The notes under the pieces are model-generated. The model saw only the letters and a list, made by a program, of their open reading frames with translations, made no database searches and had not been told where the DNA came from. DNA of 64,000 nt. Source: Haloarcula rubra (GTDB lineage: Archaea; Halobacteriota; Halobacteria; Halobacteriales; Haloarculaceae). This document shows, piece after piece, positions 51,246 to 59,758 of this stretch (positions within the stretch are counted from its first letter, which is position 1; every line of letters starts with the position of its first letter). The stretch is taken from positions 186,001-250,000 of the forward strand of contig NZ_RKLR01000003.1 of the NCBI RefSeq assembly GCF_019599465.1, given 5' to 3'. A program made the translations under genes and the position numbers.

Positions 51246-52955
51246 ATGAGTAACGAACCCGACCGCGCGTGGTGGAAGGAGGCGTCCGTCTATCAGGTGT
51301 ACCCGCGGAGCTTCAACGACAGCGACGGCGACGGTATCGGTGACCTGCAGGGTATCCGGAACCGCGTCGACTACTTCGACGAACTCGGCGTCGACGTCGT
51401 CTGGCTCTGTCCCGTCTACGACTCCCCGAACGTCGACATGGGGTACGACATCCGTGACTACCGCTCCGTCATGGACGAGATGGGGACGATGGGCGACTGG
51501 GAGGGCCTCCTCGACGACGTCCACGACCGGGGCATGAAACTGGTGATGGACCTCGTCGTCAACCACACCTCCGACGAACACGAGTGGTTCCAGCAGTCCC
51601 GCGACCCAGACGGCGAGAAGGACGACTGGTACATCTGGCGCGAGGGCGACCCGGACGAACCCCCGAACAACTGGATATCGCTGTTCGGCGGTCCGGCGTG
51701 GACGTACGACGAGGGTCGCGAAGCGTGGTACCTCCACCTCTTCGACGAGAAGCAACCCGACCTCAACTGGGAGAACCCCGACGTCCGCGAGGCCATCTAC
51801 GACATGATGAACTTCTGGCTGGAGAAGGGCATCGACGGCTTCCGGATGGATGCCATCTCCTGTATCTCGAAGCCACACGGCCTGCCGGACGCCGACACCG
51901 GCGAGGACTGGTTCGACATGGACCTGTACTTCAACGGGCCGCGAATCCACGAGTTCATGCAGGAGATGGCCGCCGAGACGTACGAGAACTACGACGTCAT
52001 GCTCATCGGCGAGACGCCCGGCGCCGACCCCGAGGAGGCGAAGAAGTACTACGACGACGGCGTCGACATGGTGGTCCACTTCGACCACATGGACGTCACG
52101 TACGGACCCGGCGGGAAGTGGAGTCCCGACTACGTCGGGATGGAGACGCTCGCCAGCGCCGGCGACGACGCACTCGACGAGATGCTGAACACGATGGACC
52201 TCGCCGACCTGCAGGAGGCCATCCGCTACTGGGACGAGGGCGTCGGCGACGAGTGGAACTGCCTCTACATGGGGAGTCACGACCAGACCCGGGCCGTCTC
52301 CCGGTTCGGCGACGCGCACGACTACCACCGCGAGTCGGCGACACTCGTCGCCACCTTCCTCCTGACCCAGCGAGCGACCCCGTTCCTCTATCAAGGCGAC
52401 GAGATAGGGATGACCAACGCCGACTGGGACAGAGAGGATATACGAGACGTCGAGGCCCGGGGACAGGTCGACATCCTGATGGAAGAGCACGACGTGCCGT
52501 ACGAGACCATCGCCCCGTTCGTCCGGAACCGGTCTCGGGACAACGCCCGGACGCCGATGCAGTGGGACGACTCCGAGCACGCCGGCTTCACCGACGGCGA
52601 CCCGTGGATTCAGGTCAACGACGACTACGAGCGAATCAACGCCGAGCGAGCGATGGCGGACCCGGACTCAATCTTCCACTACTACCGGCGACTGCTCGAC
52701 CTCCGGTCCGAATCTGAGGTGCTGGTCTACGGCGACACGGAGTACGTCCTGCCCGACGAGACGTACCCGAACGTCTGGGCCCACCGGCGGACGCTGGGGG
52801 ACGAGGCGGTGTTGGTGGTGTTGAACTGGCAGGACGAACCGCGAGACGTGTCGGGCGTCGAGGGCGTCGAGAGTCCGGTCCTGTTCGGCAACTACGAACA
52901 GCGAGACGGGACGACGCTCCAGCCCTACGAGGCGCGAATCTGCGACCTCGGATAG
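51246..52955 (+). CDS. GH13 alpha-glucosidase, copy 3
   Basis: 569 residues, more diverged. Catalytic residues are Asp202 (GFRMDAI), Glu256 (LIGETPG) and Asp346 (SHDQTR). Ala203 in place of Val suggests alpha-1,4 rather than alpha-1,6 preference, complementing the first two copies. A separate promoter is likely: a TATA-like GAATATGAC in the 76-bp gap lies about 26 bp before the ATG. Its stop is adjacent to the stop of the convergent gfcR gene, so the ends abut. Confidence 0.92.
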   Translation: MSNEPDRAWWKEASVYQVYPRSFNDSDGDGIGDLQGIRNRVDYFDELGVDVVWLCPVYDSPNVDMGYDIRDYRSVMDEMGTMGDWEGLLDDVHDRGMKLVMDLVVNHTSDEHEWFQQSRDPDGEKDDWYIWREGDPDEPPNNWISLFGGPAWTYDEGREAWYLHLFDEKQPDLNWENPDVREAIYDMMNFWLEKGIDGFRMDAISCISKPHGLPDADTGEDWFDMDLYFNGPRIHEFMQEMAAETYENYDVMLIGETPGADPEEAKKYYDDGVDMVVHFDHMDVTYGPGGKWSPDYVGMETLASAGDDALDEMLNTMDLADLQEAIRYWDEGVGDEWNCLYMGSHDQTRAVSRFGDAHDYHRESATLVATFLLTQRATPFLYQGDEIGMTNADWDREDIRDVEARGQVDILMEEHDVPYETIAPFVRNRSRDNARTPMQWDDSEHAGFTDGDPWIQVNDDYERINAERAMADPDSIFHYYRRLLDLRSESEVLVYGDTEYVLPDETYPNVWAHRRTLGDEAVLVVLNWQDEPRDVSGVEGVESPVLFGNYEQRDGTTLQPYEARICDLG

Positions 52956-53603
52956 TTACTCTTCGACTTCTTCGTCGTCGCTCCCGACGCGGATGACCTG
53001 CAGGAGCGAGTACACCGGGACGCCGCGGATGTCCTCCAGACCGCGCTTGTCCGCGAGGACGACGCAGGCGACGGGGTTGCCGCCCTGTTCGCGAATCGCG
53101 TCCACCGTCTCTGTCATGGTGTTGCCGCTCGTTATCGTGTCGTCGACGACGTAGCAGTCGCGGTCGCGAATCTGAGCGAAGTTCCGGGAGAACGTCCCGT
53201 CGCTGGTGCCGCTATCGTCGTCGTCCCACTGGTGTTTGGTCGGCGCGTAGGTGCCGAGGTCGGTGTCGAGTTGTCGTGCCACCGTCGTCGCCAGCGGTGC
53301 GCCCGCCTTCTCGATGCCGATTGTCAGGTCGACGTCCTCGCCCTGCTTCGAGAGCAGGTCGGCCATCGCACACCCGACGTGGTGCAGTCGGTTGCTGTCG
53401 CGGCCGACGGCCGACCAGTCGACGTGGATGTCGTGGGGGCCGCTGGTGGTCGTGCTCTTCGGCGTCGCTCCGGTACCGCTCCGCTCGACCAACCAACTGG
53501 CAGTCTCCCGGGAGACGTTCAGTTCGTCGGCGATTTCGCCCTTCGACAGGCCGCGCTCGGCGAGGTCGGCGGCGCTGTCGACGAGGTCGTCGATGTTCTT
53601 CAT
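52956..53603 (-). CDS. gfcR: GfcR-type transcriptional regulator (HTH plus phosphoribosyltransferase fold)
   Basis: 215 residues. An N-terminal helix-turn-helix (GLSKGEIADELNVSRETASWLV, about 19-40) is joined to an orotate-phosphoribosyltransferase-like domain with GIEKAGAPLAT and the PRPP loop VVDDTITSGNTMTE. This is the architecture of GfcR, described in Haloferax as an activator of glucose and fructose catabolism; PRTase-fold ligand sensing is inferred. The ATG at 53603 has a TATA-like CTATTAAG 26 bp upstream. A related palindrome at 53673-53686 further upstream suggests autoregulation. Its place beside the glucosidases makes it the likely regulator of the local sugar regulon. Confidence 0.85.
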   Translation of the reverse strand: MKNIDDLVDSAADLAERGLSKGEIADELNVSRETASWLVERSGTGATPKSTTTSGPHDIHVDWSAVGRDSNRLHHVGCAMADLLSKQGEDVDLTIGIEKAGAPLATTVARQLDTDLGTYAPTKHQWDDDDSGTSDGTFSRNFAQIRDRDCYVVDDTITSGNTMTETVDAIREQGGNPVACVVLADKRGLEDIRGVPVYSLLQVIRVGSDDEEVEE

Positions 53604-53672
53604 ACTGGTCACTCCGGGTGGCACGACTTAATAGGCAATGCTACCGGCCCGTTTGCCCGCCGAAAACTTTTT

Positions 53673-53686
53673 ACAACGGGCGTTGT
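53673..53686. promoter_or_regulatory. GfcR-type palindrome between gfcR and an orphan promoter
   Basis: ACAACG-GG-CGTTGT is a perfect palindrome of half-sites. It is upstream of the leftward gfcR TATA (gap about 38 bp) and directly downstream of a rightward TTTTTA. That is the same TATA-operator arrangement as at 44224 and 54797. Confidence 0.55.
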
Positions 53687-53694
53687 TACCCATT

Positions 53695-53907
53695 GCTGGC
53701 TGGGTCGTATCCGTCGTTCGTGGCCGAACGGCGCAGACGGCACCACTGAGGGCGACTGCGAACGCCATCGCACCCCCACACGCCCTCACTTCCCACCACC
53801 GTCGTACGCCCGGCCAACCCCCCACCACCCACCTTCGCCCGGTTGTCAGACCGGCGAGCATGGTTGTCACCAGTCGACGTATGGCGGGACACCTTCCCGC
53901 CGATTTT
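53695..53907 (+). ncRNA. Candidate small RNA from the orphan promoter next to gfcR
   Basis: A rightward TATA-like TTTTTA followed by the GfcR-type operator predicts a transcript from about 53695, but no ATG or GTG lies at the leaderless position. About 190 nt downstream is a perfect stem-loop GGCGGGA-CACCT-TCCCGCC (53883-53901) followed by GATTTT, like a transcription terminator. The simplest reading is a roughly 210-nt non-coding transcript. It is a prediction from promoter and terminator signals only; homology is unknown. Confidence 0.3.
53883..53901 (+). terminator. Stem-loop with short T-run
   Basis: A perfect 7-bp stem GGCGGGA/TCCCGCC with a 5-nt loop, followed by GATTTT on the + strand. 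It would end a rightward transcript from 53695. It lies 18 bp past the stop of the leftward membrane-protein gene, so it could also serve that gene. Confidence 0.45.
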
Positions 53908-53918
53908 GAACCGACCGC

Positions 53919-54719
53919 TCACTCGCTCGGGAACGTGAAGAGTCGCTGCTCACACGCCGGACAGACGAGGATGTCGTCCGGCGACTGGTTCGGTTTGGTG
54001 TAGCCACCACAGCACGAGACTTCGGACGACTCCGCTAAGGGGGTCTCACACACCGGACACTCGTCGAGGAACATCCGGAACGACGCTGCACCGGCCAGTC
54101 TGACCGACTCGTCGTCGACGTACTCGTCGAGGACGCGATAGGCCGCCAGTTCGGCGACGACGACCGGGCGACCCACCAGTTCACCGTCTATGACGACCCA
54201 CTCGGCCCCGTCGGTGAACGTGTCTGTCTCCGAGACGGTGTCCAGCGTCCGCCGCGTCTCGTCGGCGAGGGCCGACAGCGAGAGGGTCGACAGGTGGGCC
54301 ATCTCCTCGTGCCACGCGTCGTCGACGTCCTCTGTCAGCAGGAGCATCTCGCCGTCGGCCTCGACGACGCCGGCCGCCGCGAGTTCCGACAGCACCGTCT
54401 CGCCGTCGAGGTCCGTCTCGGCGAGCGACTCGCGCTCTGACTCGGGGTCCCGAACGTCGGCGTCGTGGAACAGTTCGTTCGGGAGGGGCGACGCCGCGAC
54501 GAGTCGTGGCGCGAACTGCGGCGTGTACGGCACGACGTAGCCACGGAGGTATATCGCCGCGACACCCACTGTCGCGACGGCGAGACTCGCCAGCCGCCTG
54601 TTCCGGACGCGCAACCAGAGGACGAAGAGCACGACGAGGCAGGCGTTCACGAGCGTACACGGCCAGCATCTGTTCGACCCGGTGTGGTCGGGTTCGCGGA
54701 GCGAGTCCAGTTCGGCCAT
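53919..54719 (-). CDS. Haloarchaeal membrane protein with C-terminal zinc-ribbon-like Cys motifs
   Basis: 266 residues. A conserved-looking N-terminus with HTGSNRCWPCTLVN leads into one or two hydrophobic spans (about 22-60). A helical soluble domain follows. The C-terminus carries three pairs or near-pairs of Cys (CPVC, SCCGGY, CPAC), a zinc-ribbon-like arrangement. I do not recognise the family; the architecture suggests a membrane-tethered protein with a metal-stabilised cytoplasmic tail. The ATG at 54719 is preferred over 54800 because the TATA-like CTAATACTG is about 26 bp upstream of it. Confidence 0.6.
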   Translation of the reverse strand: MAELDSLREPDHTGSNRCWPCTLVNACLVVLFVLWLRVRNRRLASLAVATVGVAAIYLRGYVVPYTPQFAPRLVAASPLPNELFHDADVRDPESERESLAETDLDGETVLSELAAAGVVEADGEMLLLTEDVDDAWHEEMAHLSTLSLSALADETRRTLDTVSETDTFTDGAEWVVIDGELVGRPVVVAELAAYRVLDEYVDDESVRLAGAASFRMFLDECPVCETPLAESSEVSCCGGYTKPNQSPDDILVCPACEQRLFTFPSE

Positions 54720-54796
54720 CAGGAGGTCGTATCGCTCCCACAGTATTAGCCTTCCCTTCAGGCGGAGAGTCTTGTTACTACCCAACAAACTTTTTA

Positions 54797-54810
54797 ACAA
54801 CAGGTGTTGT
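54797..54810. promoter_or_regulatory. GfcR-type palindrome in the aldo/keto reductase promoter
   Basis: ACAACA-GG-TGTTGT, perfect, directly after the TATA-like TTTTTA (54791-54796) and before the ATG at 54822. Binding would overlap the transcription start, so repression is expected. Confidence 0.6.
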
Positions 54811-54821
54811 TAGATACCCTC

Positions 54822-55811
54822 ATGAACGACGGGGAGATGTCGTACACGACGCTGGGTTCGACGGGACTGGAGGTTTCCGAACTCTGTCTCGGGACGATGA
54901 ACTTCGGCAGTAGTGAACCGTGGATGCTGAACGACGTCGAACGGAGTCGAGACATCGTCGAACGGGCCCTGGACCTCGGTATCAACTTCCTCGATACGGC
55001 CAACGCCTACTCCGCTGGCGAGAGCGAGGAGATAGTCGGGAGCGTCGTCGACTCGCACCGACGGTCGGAACTCGTCCTCGCGACGAAGGTGTACTTCGAC
55101 ATGTTCGACGGCCCGAACGGCGGTGGCCTCTCGAAGAAGCACGTCATCGACCAGTGTCACGCGAGCATGGACCGACTCGGCGTCGACCACATCGACCTCT
55201 ATCAGATACACCGCTGGGACGACGACACGCCCATCGAGGAGACGCTCGACGCGCTCTCGTACCTCGTCGACGAGGGGTACGTCCGGTACATCGGCGCGAG
55301 CACGATGGCCAACTGGCAGTTCCAGAGAGCGCTCTACACCGCCGACATCGAGGACTACGAGCGGTTCGCCTGTATGCAACCGGAGTACAACGCCGTCGAC
55401 AGGCACGAGGAGGCGAACCTGTTGCCCGTGTGTGCCGAGGAGGGTATCGGCGTCATCCCGTGGTCGCCGCTGGCGGGCGGATTCCTCGCCGGCAAGTACG
55501 ACCGTGAGAGCGCGCCAGCGTCCGGGCGCGCGAGCGAGGACGAGTACACTGCGAACCGCTTCACCGAGGAGAACTGGGCGGTGCTGGACGAGATACGGGC
55601 TATCGCGGCGGACAGAGACGCGACGGCCGCACAGGTCAGTCTGGCGTGGCTCCTCCACAAGGAGGTCGTCGACGCGCCGATAATCGGCCCGCGGACTATG
55701 GACCACCTCGAAGAGAACGTCGCCGCGGTCGACCTCGACCTCGCCGCCGACGAACTCGACCGTATCGAAGCGCCGAAGTACCCCCAATGGCCTGTGAAAG
55801 GCAAGGACTGA
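54822..55811 (+). CDS. Aldo/keto reductase
   Basis: A 329-aa (beta/alpha)8 NADP-dependent oxidoreductase. The catalytic set is visible: Asp and Tyr in FLDTANAYS, Lys in VLATKVYF and His in LYQIHRWD. GVIPWSPLAGGFLAGKY and a C-terminal IIGPRTMDHLEENV complete the family pattern, closest to YajO/Tas-like members that reduce sugar-derived aldehydes or ketones. The ATG at 54822 follows TATA and operator; a second Met 5 codons later is possible. It is 51 bp before the TrmB-family regulator gene on the same strand. Confidence 0.9.
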   Translation: MNDGEMSYTTLGSTGLEVSELCLGTMNFGSSEPWMLNDVERSRDIVERALDLGINFLDTANAYSAGESEEIVGSVVDSHRRSELVLATKVYFDMFDGPNGGGLSKKHVIDQCHASMDRLGVDHIDLYQIHRWDDDTPIEETLDALSYLVDEGYVRYIGASTMANWQFQRALYTADIEDYERFACMQPEYNAVDRHEEANLLPVCAEEGIGVIPWSPLAGGFLAGKYDRESAPASGRASEDEYTANRFTEENWAVLDEIRAIAADRDATAAQVSLAWLLHKEVVDAPIIGPRTMDHLEENVAAVDLDLAADELDRIEAPKYPQWPVKGKD

Positions 55812-55862
55812 CAGGCTTCGACCGATGGACACACAACCCGAACCCAGACGCTCCCCACACCC

Positions 55863-56939
55863 ATGGACGACGACGAACTGACGACGATACTAGAGGACGC
55901 CGGCCTCTCCCCCTATCAGGCCGAGGCGTACGTGGCCTTGCTCGAACTCGGCACGGCGTCGGCCACCGACGTCGCCGAGTCGTGCGACGTGCCGGACCCT
56001 CGAATCTACGACGTTCTCCGCGACCTCGAATCGAAAGACTACATCGAGACGTTCCAACAGGACAGCCTCACGGCCCGCGCTCGCAACCCCGACGGCGTCC
56101 TCGAAGACCTACGCTCCCGGTCGAACAAGTACCTCGACGCCGCGGAGACGATAGAGGACCGGTGGAACCAACCGGAGATTTCCGACCACGAGGTGAGCAT
56201 CGTCAAGCGGTTCGATACGGTCCTCAACCGCGCCCGCGAACTCATCGAGTCGGCGGAGAACCAGATACAACTGGGCGTCGACCCGACGCAGTTCTACGAA
56301 CTGCGGCCCGAACTCGAGGCCGCCTACGAACGCGGCGTCAACATCAAACTGAGCATCTGTACGGAACCCGGCGAGGATGCGCCGAACGTGGCCGACCTCG
56401 AGGGGACGTGTACGGAGGTGCGCCACCGTGACATCCCCGCACCCTTCCTCGTGCTCGTCGACCGCACGTGGACCTGTTTCGCACCGCACCGGCACTCCGT
56501 CAACGAGTACGGCGTCCTCGTGAACGACCGGACCCACACCTACCTCTTCCACTGGTTCTTCCTCACCTGCCTCTGGGAGATATGGGACACCCTCCACACC
56601 GAGCGGAGCCCCGAGACGCCGACGACGTACGTCGACCTCCGGCACGCGGTCAGAGACATCGAACCGCTCCTGCAGGAGGGGGCGTCGATAGAAGCGACGG
56701 TCAGAGGCCGCGAGACCGACACGAAGGCCGAGGTGGAGTTGACCGGCTACATCACCGACGTCGACTACACCGGCAGTTCCCTCGGCCGGACCGAACCCGT
56801 TCCGCTGGCCCAACTCGCCGGCCGAATCAGCGCCACGCTCGACGTCGACGGCGAGACGTACGACATCGGTGGCTGGGGAGCGGTCCTCGAGCAGATCGAA
56901 GTCACCGAGATTACGATAGAGAGCGTCGAGTACGAGTAG
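55863..56939 (+). CDS. TrmB-family sugar-responsive transcriptional regulator
   Basis: 358 residues. The N-terminal winged helix (about 8-72) has LSPYQAEAYVALLELGTASATDVAE and VPDPRIYDVLRDLESKDYIE, the TrmB signature. A coiled-coil dimerisation helix (95-135) and the phospholipase-D-like sugar-binding domain follow. Known family members bind maltose, trehalose or glucose and act as repressor or activator depending on operator position. It lies between the aldo/keto reductase and the sugar ABC operon. The repeated palindrome nearby does not look like the TACT-N7-GAGTA motif of Halobacterium TrmB, so its own sites remain unknown. Confidence 0.88.
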   Translation: MDDDELTTILEDAGLSPYQAEAYVALLELGTASATDVAESCDVPDPRIYDVLRDLESKDYIETFQQDSLTARARNPDGVLEDLRSRSNKYLDAAETIEDRWNQPEISDHEVSIVKRFDTVLNRARELIESAENQIQLGVDPTQFYELRPELEAAYERGVNIKLSICTEPGEDAPNVADLEGTCTEVRHRDIPAPFLVLVDRTWTCFAPHRHSVNEYGVLVNDRTHTYLFHWFFLTCLWEIWDTLHTERSPETPTTYVDLRHAVRDIEPLLQEGASIEATVRGRETDTKAEVELTGYITDVDYTGSSLGRTEPVPLAQLAGRISATLDVDGETYDIGGWGAVLEQIEVTEITIESVEYE

Positions 56940-57114
56940 GGACTCACTGCCGGTCGATCCACGGCCGAATAAACAGTACCTCAGTTTGCGCGTTTAAGAC
57001 GGCTGCAGTCACAAATAACCGTTTGTCATTACCAAAAAGTTAAGTTGAACCTCTTCGCCGAGCACGGTATCTGTCAGGAATTTTTGTGTTTGACGGCGGG
57101 TTCACAGGCTATTA

Positions 57115-57128
57115 ACAACACCTGTGGT
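57115..57128. promoter_or_regulatory. GfcR-type palindrome upstream of the sugar ABC operon
   Basis: ACAACA-CC-TGTGGT, embedded in a longer inverted repeat with TTAAC (57112-57116) and GTTAA (57127-57131). It lies 15 bp upstream of TTTAAG (57144-57149), the TATA element of the operon, in the activator position; it also fits AACA-N5-GGTT. Confidence 0.6.
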
Positions 57129-57176
57129 TAATTATGGATAACCTTTAAGTGCTGCCCCTGCAACCACAGATTAGAC

Positions 57177-58697
57177 ATGTCGGACAATGGCACGAGAGAC
57201 GGCGACAGCTCATCAGGCGTTTCCCGGCGACGGTTCGTTCGGGCAGCAGGTGCGACAGGTGTCGCAGCAGGGATAGCGGGGTGTGCAGACTTCGTCGGCG
57301 GCGGCGGTGGCGGCGACGGTGGCTCGACCGGCGACGGCGGCGGCGGTGGCGGCGATACGACGACGGTCCGCTGGGGCTTCGACCCGGTCGCAGTCCAGAA
57401 CAACGGTCCAGCTATCAAGGAAGCCCTCCGTGAGAACGGGCTTCCCGAGGACATCGAAGTCGAGTTCGTCCCGCGTAACCAGGACACCGGGCAGGCCCGG
57501 GCCAACTACAACCGGCTCCTGAACGCCGGCGAGACGGACCCGGACATGTTCCTGATGGACAACGGCTGGACGAACATCTTCATCCAGCGCGGTCAGCTCC
57601 AGAACCTCTCGGAGTCGCTCCCGGAGGAACTCCTCTCGGACGTCTCCGATAACTACTTCACTGCGTTCACCGACACCGCACGAGACCCCGGCAGCGGGGA
57701 CCTCTACGGTGTCCCGGTGTTCCCGGACTTCCCGACGATGCAGTACCGCAAGGACCTCGTCGAGGAAGCCGGCTACAGTCCCGAGTCCGAGAACTGGGCC
57801 ACGGAACCGATGACGTGGGAGAAGTGGTCGAACATCGCCGCCGACGTCCACGACAACTCCGACACGGACTTCGGCTTCACCACCCAGTGGGACATCTACG
57901 AGGGGACCTCCTGCTGTACGTTCAACGAGGTCATGTCCTCGTGGGGCGGCGCCTACTTCGGCGGCCGCGACAACCTCTTCGGGCCGGTCGGCGAGCGACC
58001 TATCACGGTCAACCGCCCGGAGGTCATCAACTCGCTGAACATGATGCGGAAGTTCGTCCACGACGAAGACTTCGGCGGGCAGTTCAGCAGCTACGGCGGC
58101 GGCTTCACGCCGACCAACATCCTCGGCTGGACCGAGGAATCCGCCCGTGCGCCGTTTGCAGAGGGCAACGCGGTCTTCCACCGCAACTGGCCCTACTCGC
58201 TCGCGCTCACCGGTCGGAACCCGGAGGAGACCGAAGACCCCGCCCTCGGCGAGAACCTCGGCGCGATGCCCATCCCGTACGCCGTGCCCGAGAGCGAGGC
58301 CGCACAGCCCGGCACCGGCGGTACGACGGCCGCACTCGGTGGCTGGCACATGACGGTCAACCCGAACAGCGGCCAGAAGGACGCCGTCACCGAGGTCATC
58401 CGCGCCGCGATGCAGCCGGACTTCCAGCTCAGGCTGCTGTCCATCCAGGGCTGGCTGCCGCCGCGGCCCGAACTGTTCAACTCCGACGAGGCGCGGAACG
58501 TGCCCGTCGTCGGCCGCTACATGGACACGCTGCAGGTCGCCGGTAACAACACGATGCCGCGCCCGGTGACCGCCGTCTGGAGCGACCAGTCGAGCAAGAT
58601 CGCCCAGCAGGCCAACCGGGCGGTCGGGCAGGAGACGTCCTCCGAGAGCGCGATGCAGACGCTCGAGTCGGACCTCCAGGCCACCGAGTCCTCGTAA
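57177..58697 (+). CDS. CUT1 sugar ABC transporter substrate-binding lipoprotein
   Basis: 506 residues. A Tat signal (SRRRFVRAAG) and lipobox IAGC lead to a Gly/Asp-rich linker, so the protein is lipid-anchored outside. The family-1 binding fold has RLLNAGETDPDMFLMDNGWTNIF, YGVPVFPDFPTMQYRKDLV and a late GGTTAALGGWHMTVNPNSG. It heads a complete importer operon that ends in sugar dehydrogenases, so glucose or a glucoside is the likely cargo. The leaderless start follows TTTAAG with a GfcR-type site just upstream. Confidence 0.92.
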   Translation: MSDNGTRDGDSSSGVSRRRFVRAAGATGVAAGIAGCADFVGGGGGGDGGSTGDGGGGGGDTTTVRWGFDPVAVQNNGPAIKEALRENGLPEDIEVEFVPRNQDTGQARANYNRLLNAGETDPDMFLMDNGWTNIFIQRGQLQNLSESLPEELLSDVSDNYFTAFTDTARDPGSGDLYGVPVFPDFPTMQYRKDLVEEAGYSPESENWATEPMTWEKWSNIAADVHDNSDTDFGFTTQWDIYEGTSCCTFNEVMSSWGGAYFGGRDNLFGPVGERPITVNRPEVINSLNMMRKFVHDEDFGGQFSSYGGGFTPTNILGWTEESARAPFAEGNAVFHRNWPYSLALTGRNPEETEDPALGENLGAMPIPYAVPESEAAQPGTGGTTAALGGWHMTVNPNSGQKDAVTEVIRAAMQPDFQLRLLSIQGWLPPRPELFNSDEARNVPVVGRYMDTLQVAGNNTMPRPVTAVWSDQSSKIAQQANRAVGQETSSESAMQTLESDLQATESS

Positions 58698-58776
58698 GAC
58701 TCACAGCCTAGTTTTACAACAGACCTAAGTTATTATTGATTATGGAGCGGACCCCAGCCAGGAGGGAGATGCATAG

Positions 58777-59757
58777 ATGAGTACAGAAACAGGGAGGGAG
58801 TCACAACGTTCGGGTGCGCTCGTCGATCTGATGCGGTGGATGGAGAACCTGAGCGACACGCAGTACGCGTACCTGTTGCTGATACCCGTATTCGTACTGC
58901 TCGGCGTCGTCGCCCTCTATCCGCTGTTGCGGACGTTCGAACTGTCGCTGTACGCCGTCTCGACGGACCTGACCAGCACCAGTTTCGTCGGCATCGACAA
59001 CTACGTCGGGCTGTTCACGGGAGAGAAGAACCGCTACCTCCCGGGTGGGACGACGTTCCTGCCGAGTAGTTTCGAGTTCACGAGCCTGCTCAACAGCGCG
59101 CTGGTCATCACGATAATCTTCGCCGTCGTGAGTGTCCTGTTCGAGACCCTCATCGGCCTCGGACAGGCGCTCATCCTCGACCAGGACTTCTACGGGCGAC
59201 GGTGGGTCCGTGCGGCAATCATCATCCCGTGGGCGGTGCCAATCGTCATTCAGGGGATGATATTCTTCCTGATGTTCAACTCGAACGTCGGGTTCGCGAC
59301 GCCGCCGCTGGCCGACCTCGGCCTGCTGGCACCCACCAACACGCTGAACGACACAGCGAGTGCGACGTTCATCATCATCGTCGCGGACATCTGGAAGACG
59401 TCGGCGTTCATGGCCCTGCTGATACTGGCGGGCCTCCAGAGCATCGACCGCGGCCTCTACGACGTCGCGAAGGTCGCGGGCGCGACGAAGTGGCAACAGT
59501 TCAAACTCATCACGTTCCCGCTCATCCTGCCGACCATCGGCGTCGCGGTGCTGTTCCGCTCCGTGCAGGCGATGCGGGTGTACGGTATCATCGACACGGT
59601 GTCGAGTTGTGCCGTGGTCCCGTCACTGTCCTGCATGGTCGTCGCGACGTTCAACACCCGTGAGGGCACCTCGGCGGCCATCGCGTTCGTGACGGCCGCC
59701 ATCATCGGTCTCGTCGTGATGGGCATCATCGTGTGGCAGGGGGAGGACGCGATATAA
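58777..59757 (+). CDS. Sugar ABC transporter permease, MalF/UgpA type
   Basis: 326 residues with six predicted membrane spans. The conserved EAA-loop region lies near residues 230-250 (YDVAKVAGATKWQQFKLITFPLILP), where the permease meets the ATPase. The ATG at 58777 is preceded by a purine-rich GGAGGGAG, an SD-like sequence unusual among the leaderless genes here, fitting an internal operon position. A half-palindrome ACAACA near 58716 is not counted as an operator. Confidence 0.92.
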   Translation: MSTETGRESQRSGALVDLMRWMENLSDTQYAYLLLIPVFVLLGVVALYPLLRTFELSLYAVSTDLTSTSFVGIDNYVGLFTGEKNRYLPGGTTFLPSSFEFTSLLNSALVITIIFAVVSVLFETLIGLGQALILDQDFYGRRWVRAAIIIPWAVPIVIQGMIFFLMFNSNVGFATPPLADLGLLAPTNTLNDTASATFIIIVADIWKTSAFMALLILAGLQSIDRGLYDVAKVAGATKWQQFKLITFPLILPTIGVAVLFRSVQAMRVYGIIDTVSSCAVVPSLSCMVVATFNTREGTSAAIAFVTAAIIGLVVMGIIVWQGEDAI

Positions 59758-59758
59758 C

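Larger units (their letters stand above)
53604..53918. other. Intergenic region with an orphan regulated promoter
   Basis: About 315 bp between the divergent-from-here gfcR start and the leftward membrane-protein stop. It holds the gfcR promoter, a palindromic operator (53673-53686), a rightward TATA-like TTTTTA (53668-53673), a C-rich stretch and a stem-loop (53883-53901). No credible reading frame with a start codon follows the rightward promoter. Confidence 0.5.

Noticed and set aside
53638-54003. A 121-codon + strand frame next to gfcR
   Set aside because: It begins upstream of the predicted orphan promoter, is Pro/Arg/Thr-rich without motif, and overlaps the end of the leftward membrane-protein gene.
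55812-57176. TrmB operator of the TACT-N7-GAGTA type
   Set aside because: I looked for this Halobacterium motif around the TrmB gene and ABC operon and did not see a convincing copy.
58716-58721. ACAACA half-site upstream of the first sugar permease gene
   Set aside because: The second half-site is missing and the gene is inside an operon, so I do not count it with the six palindromes.
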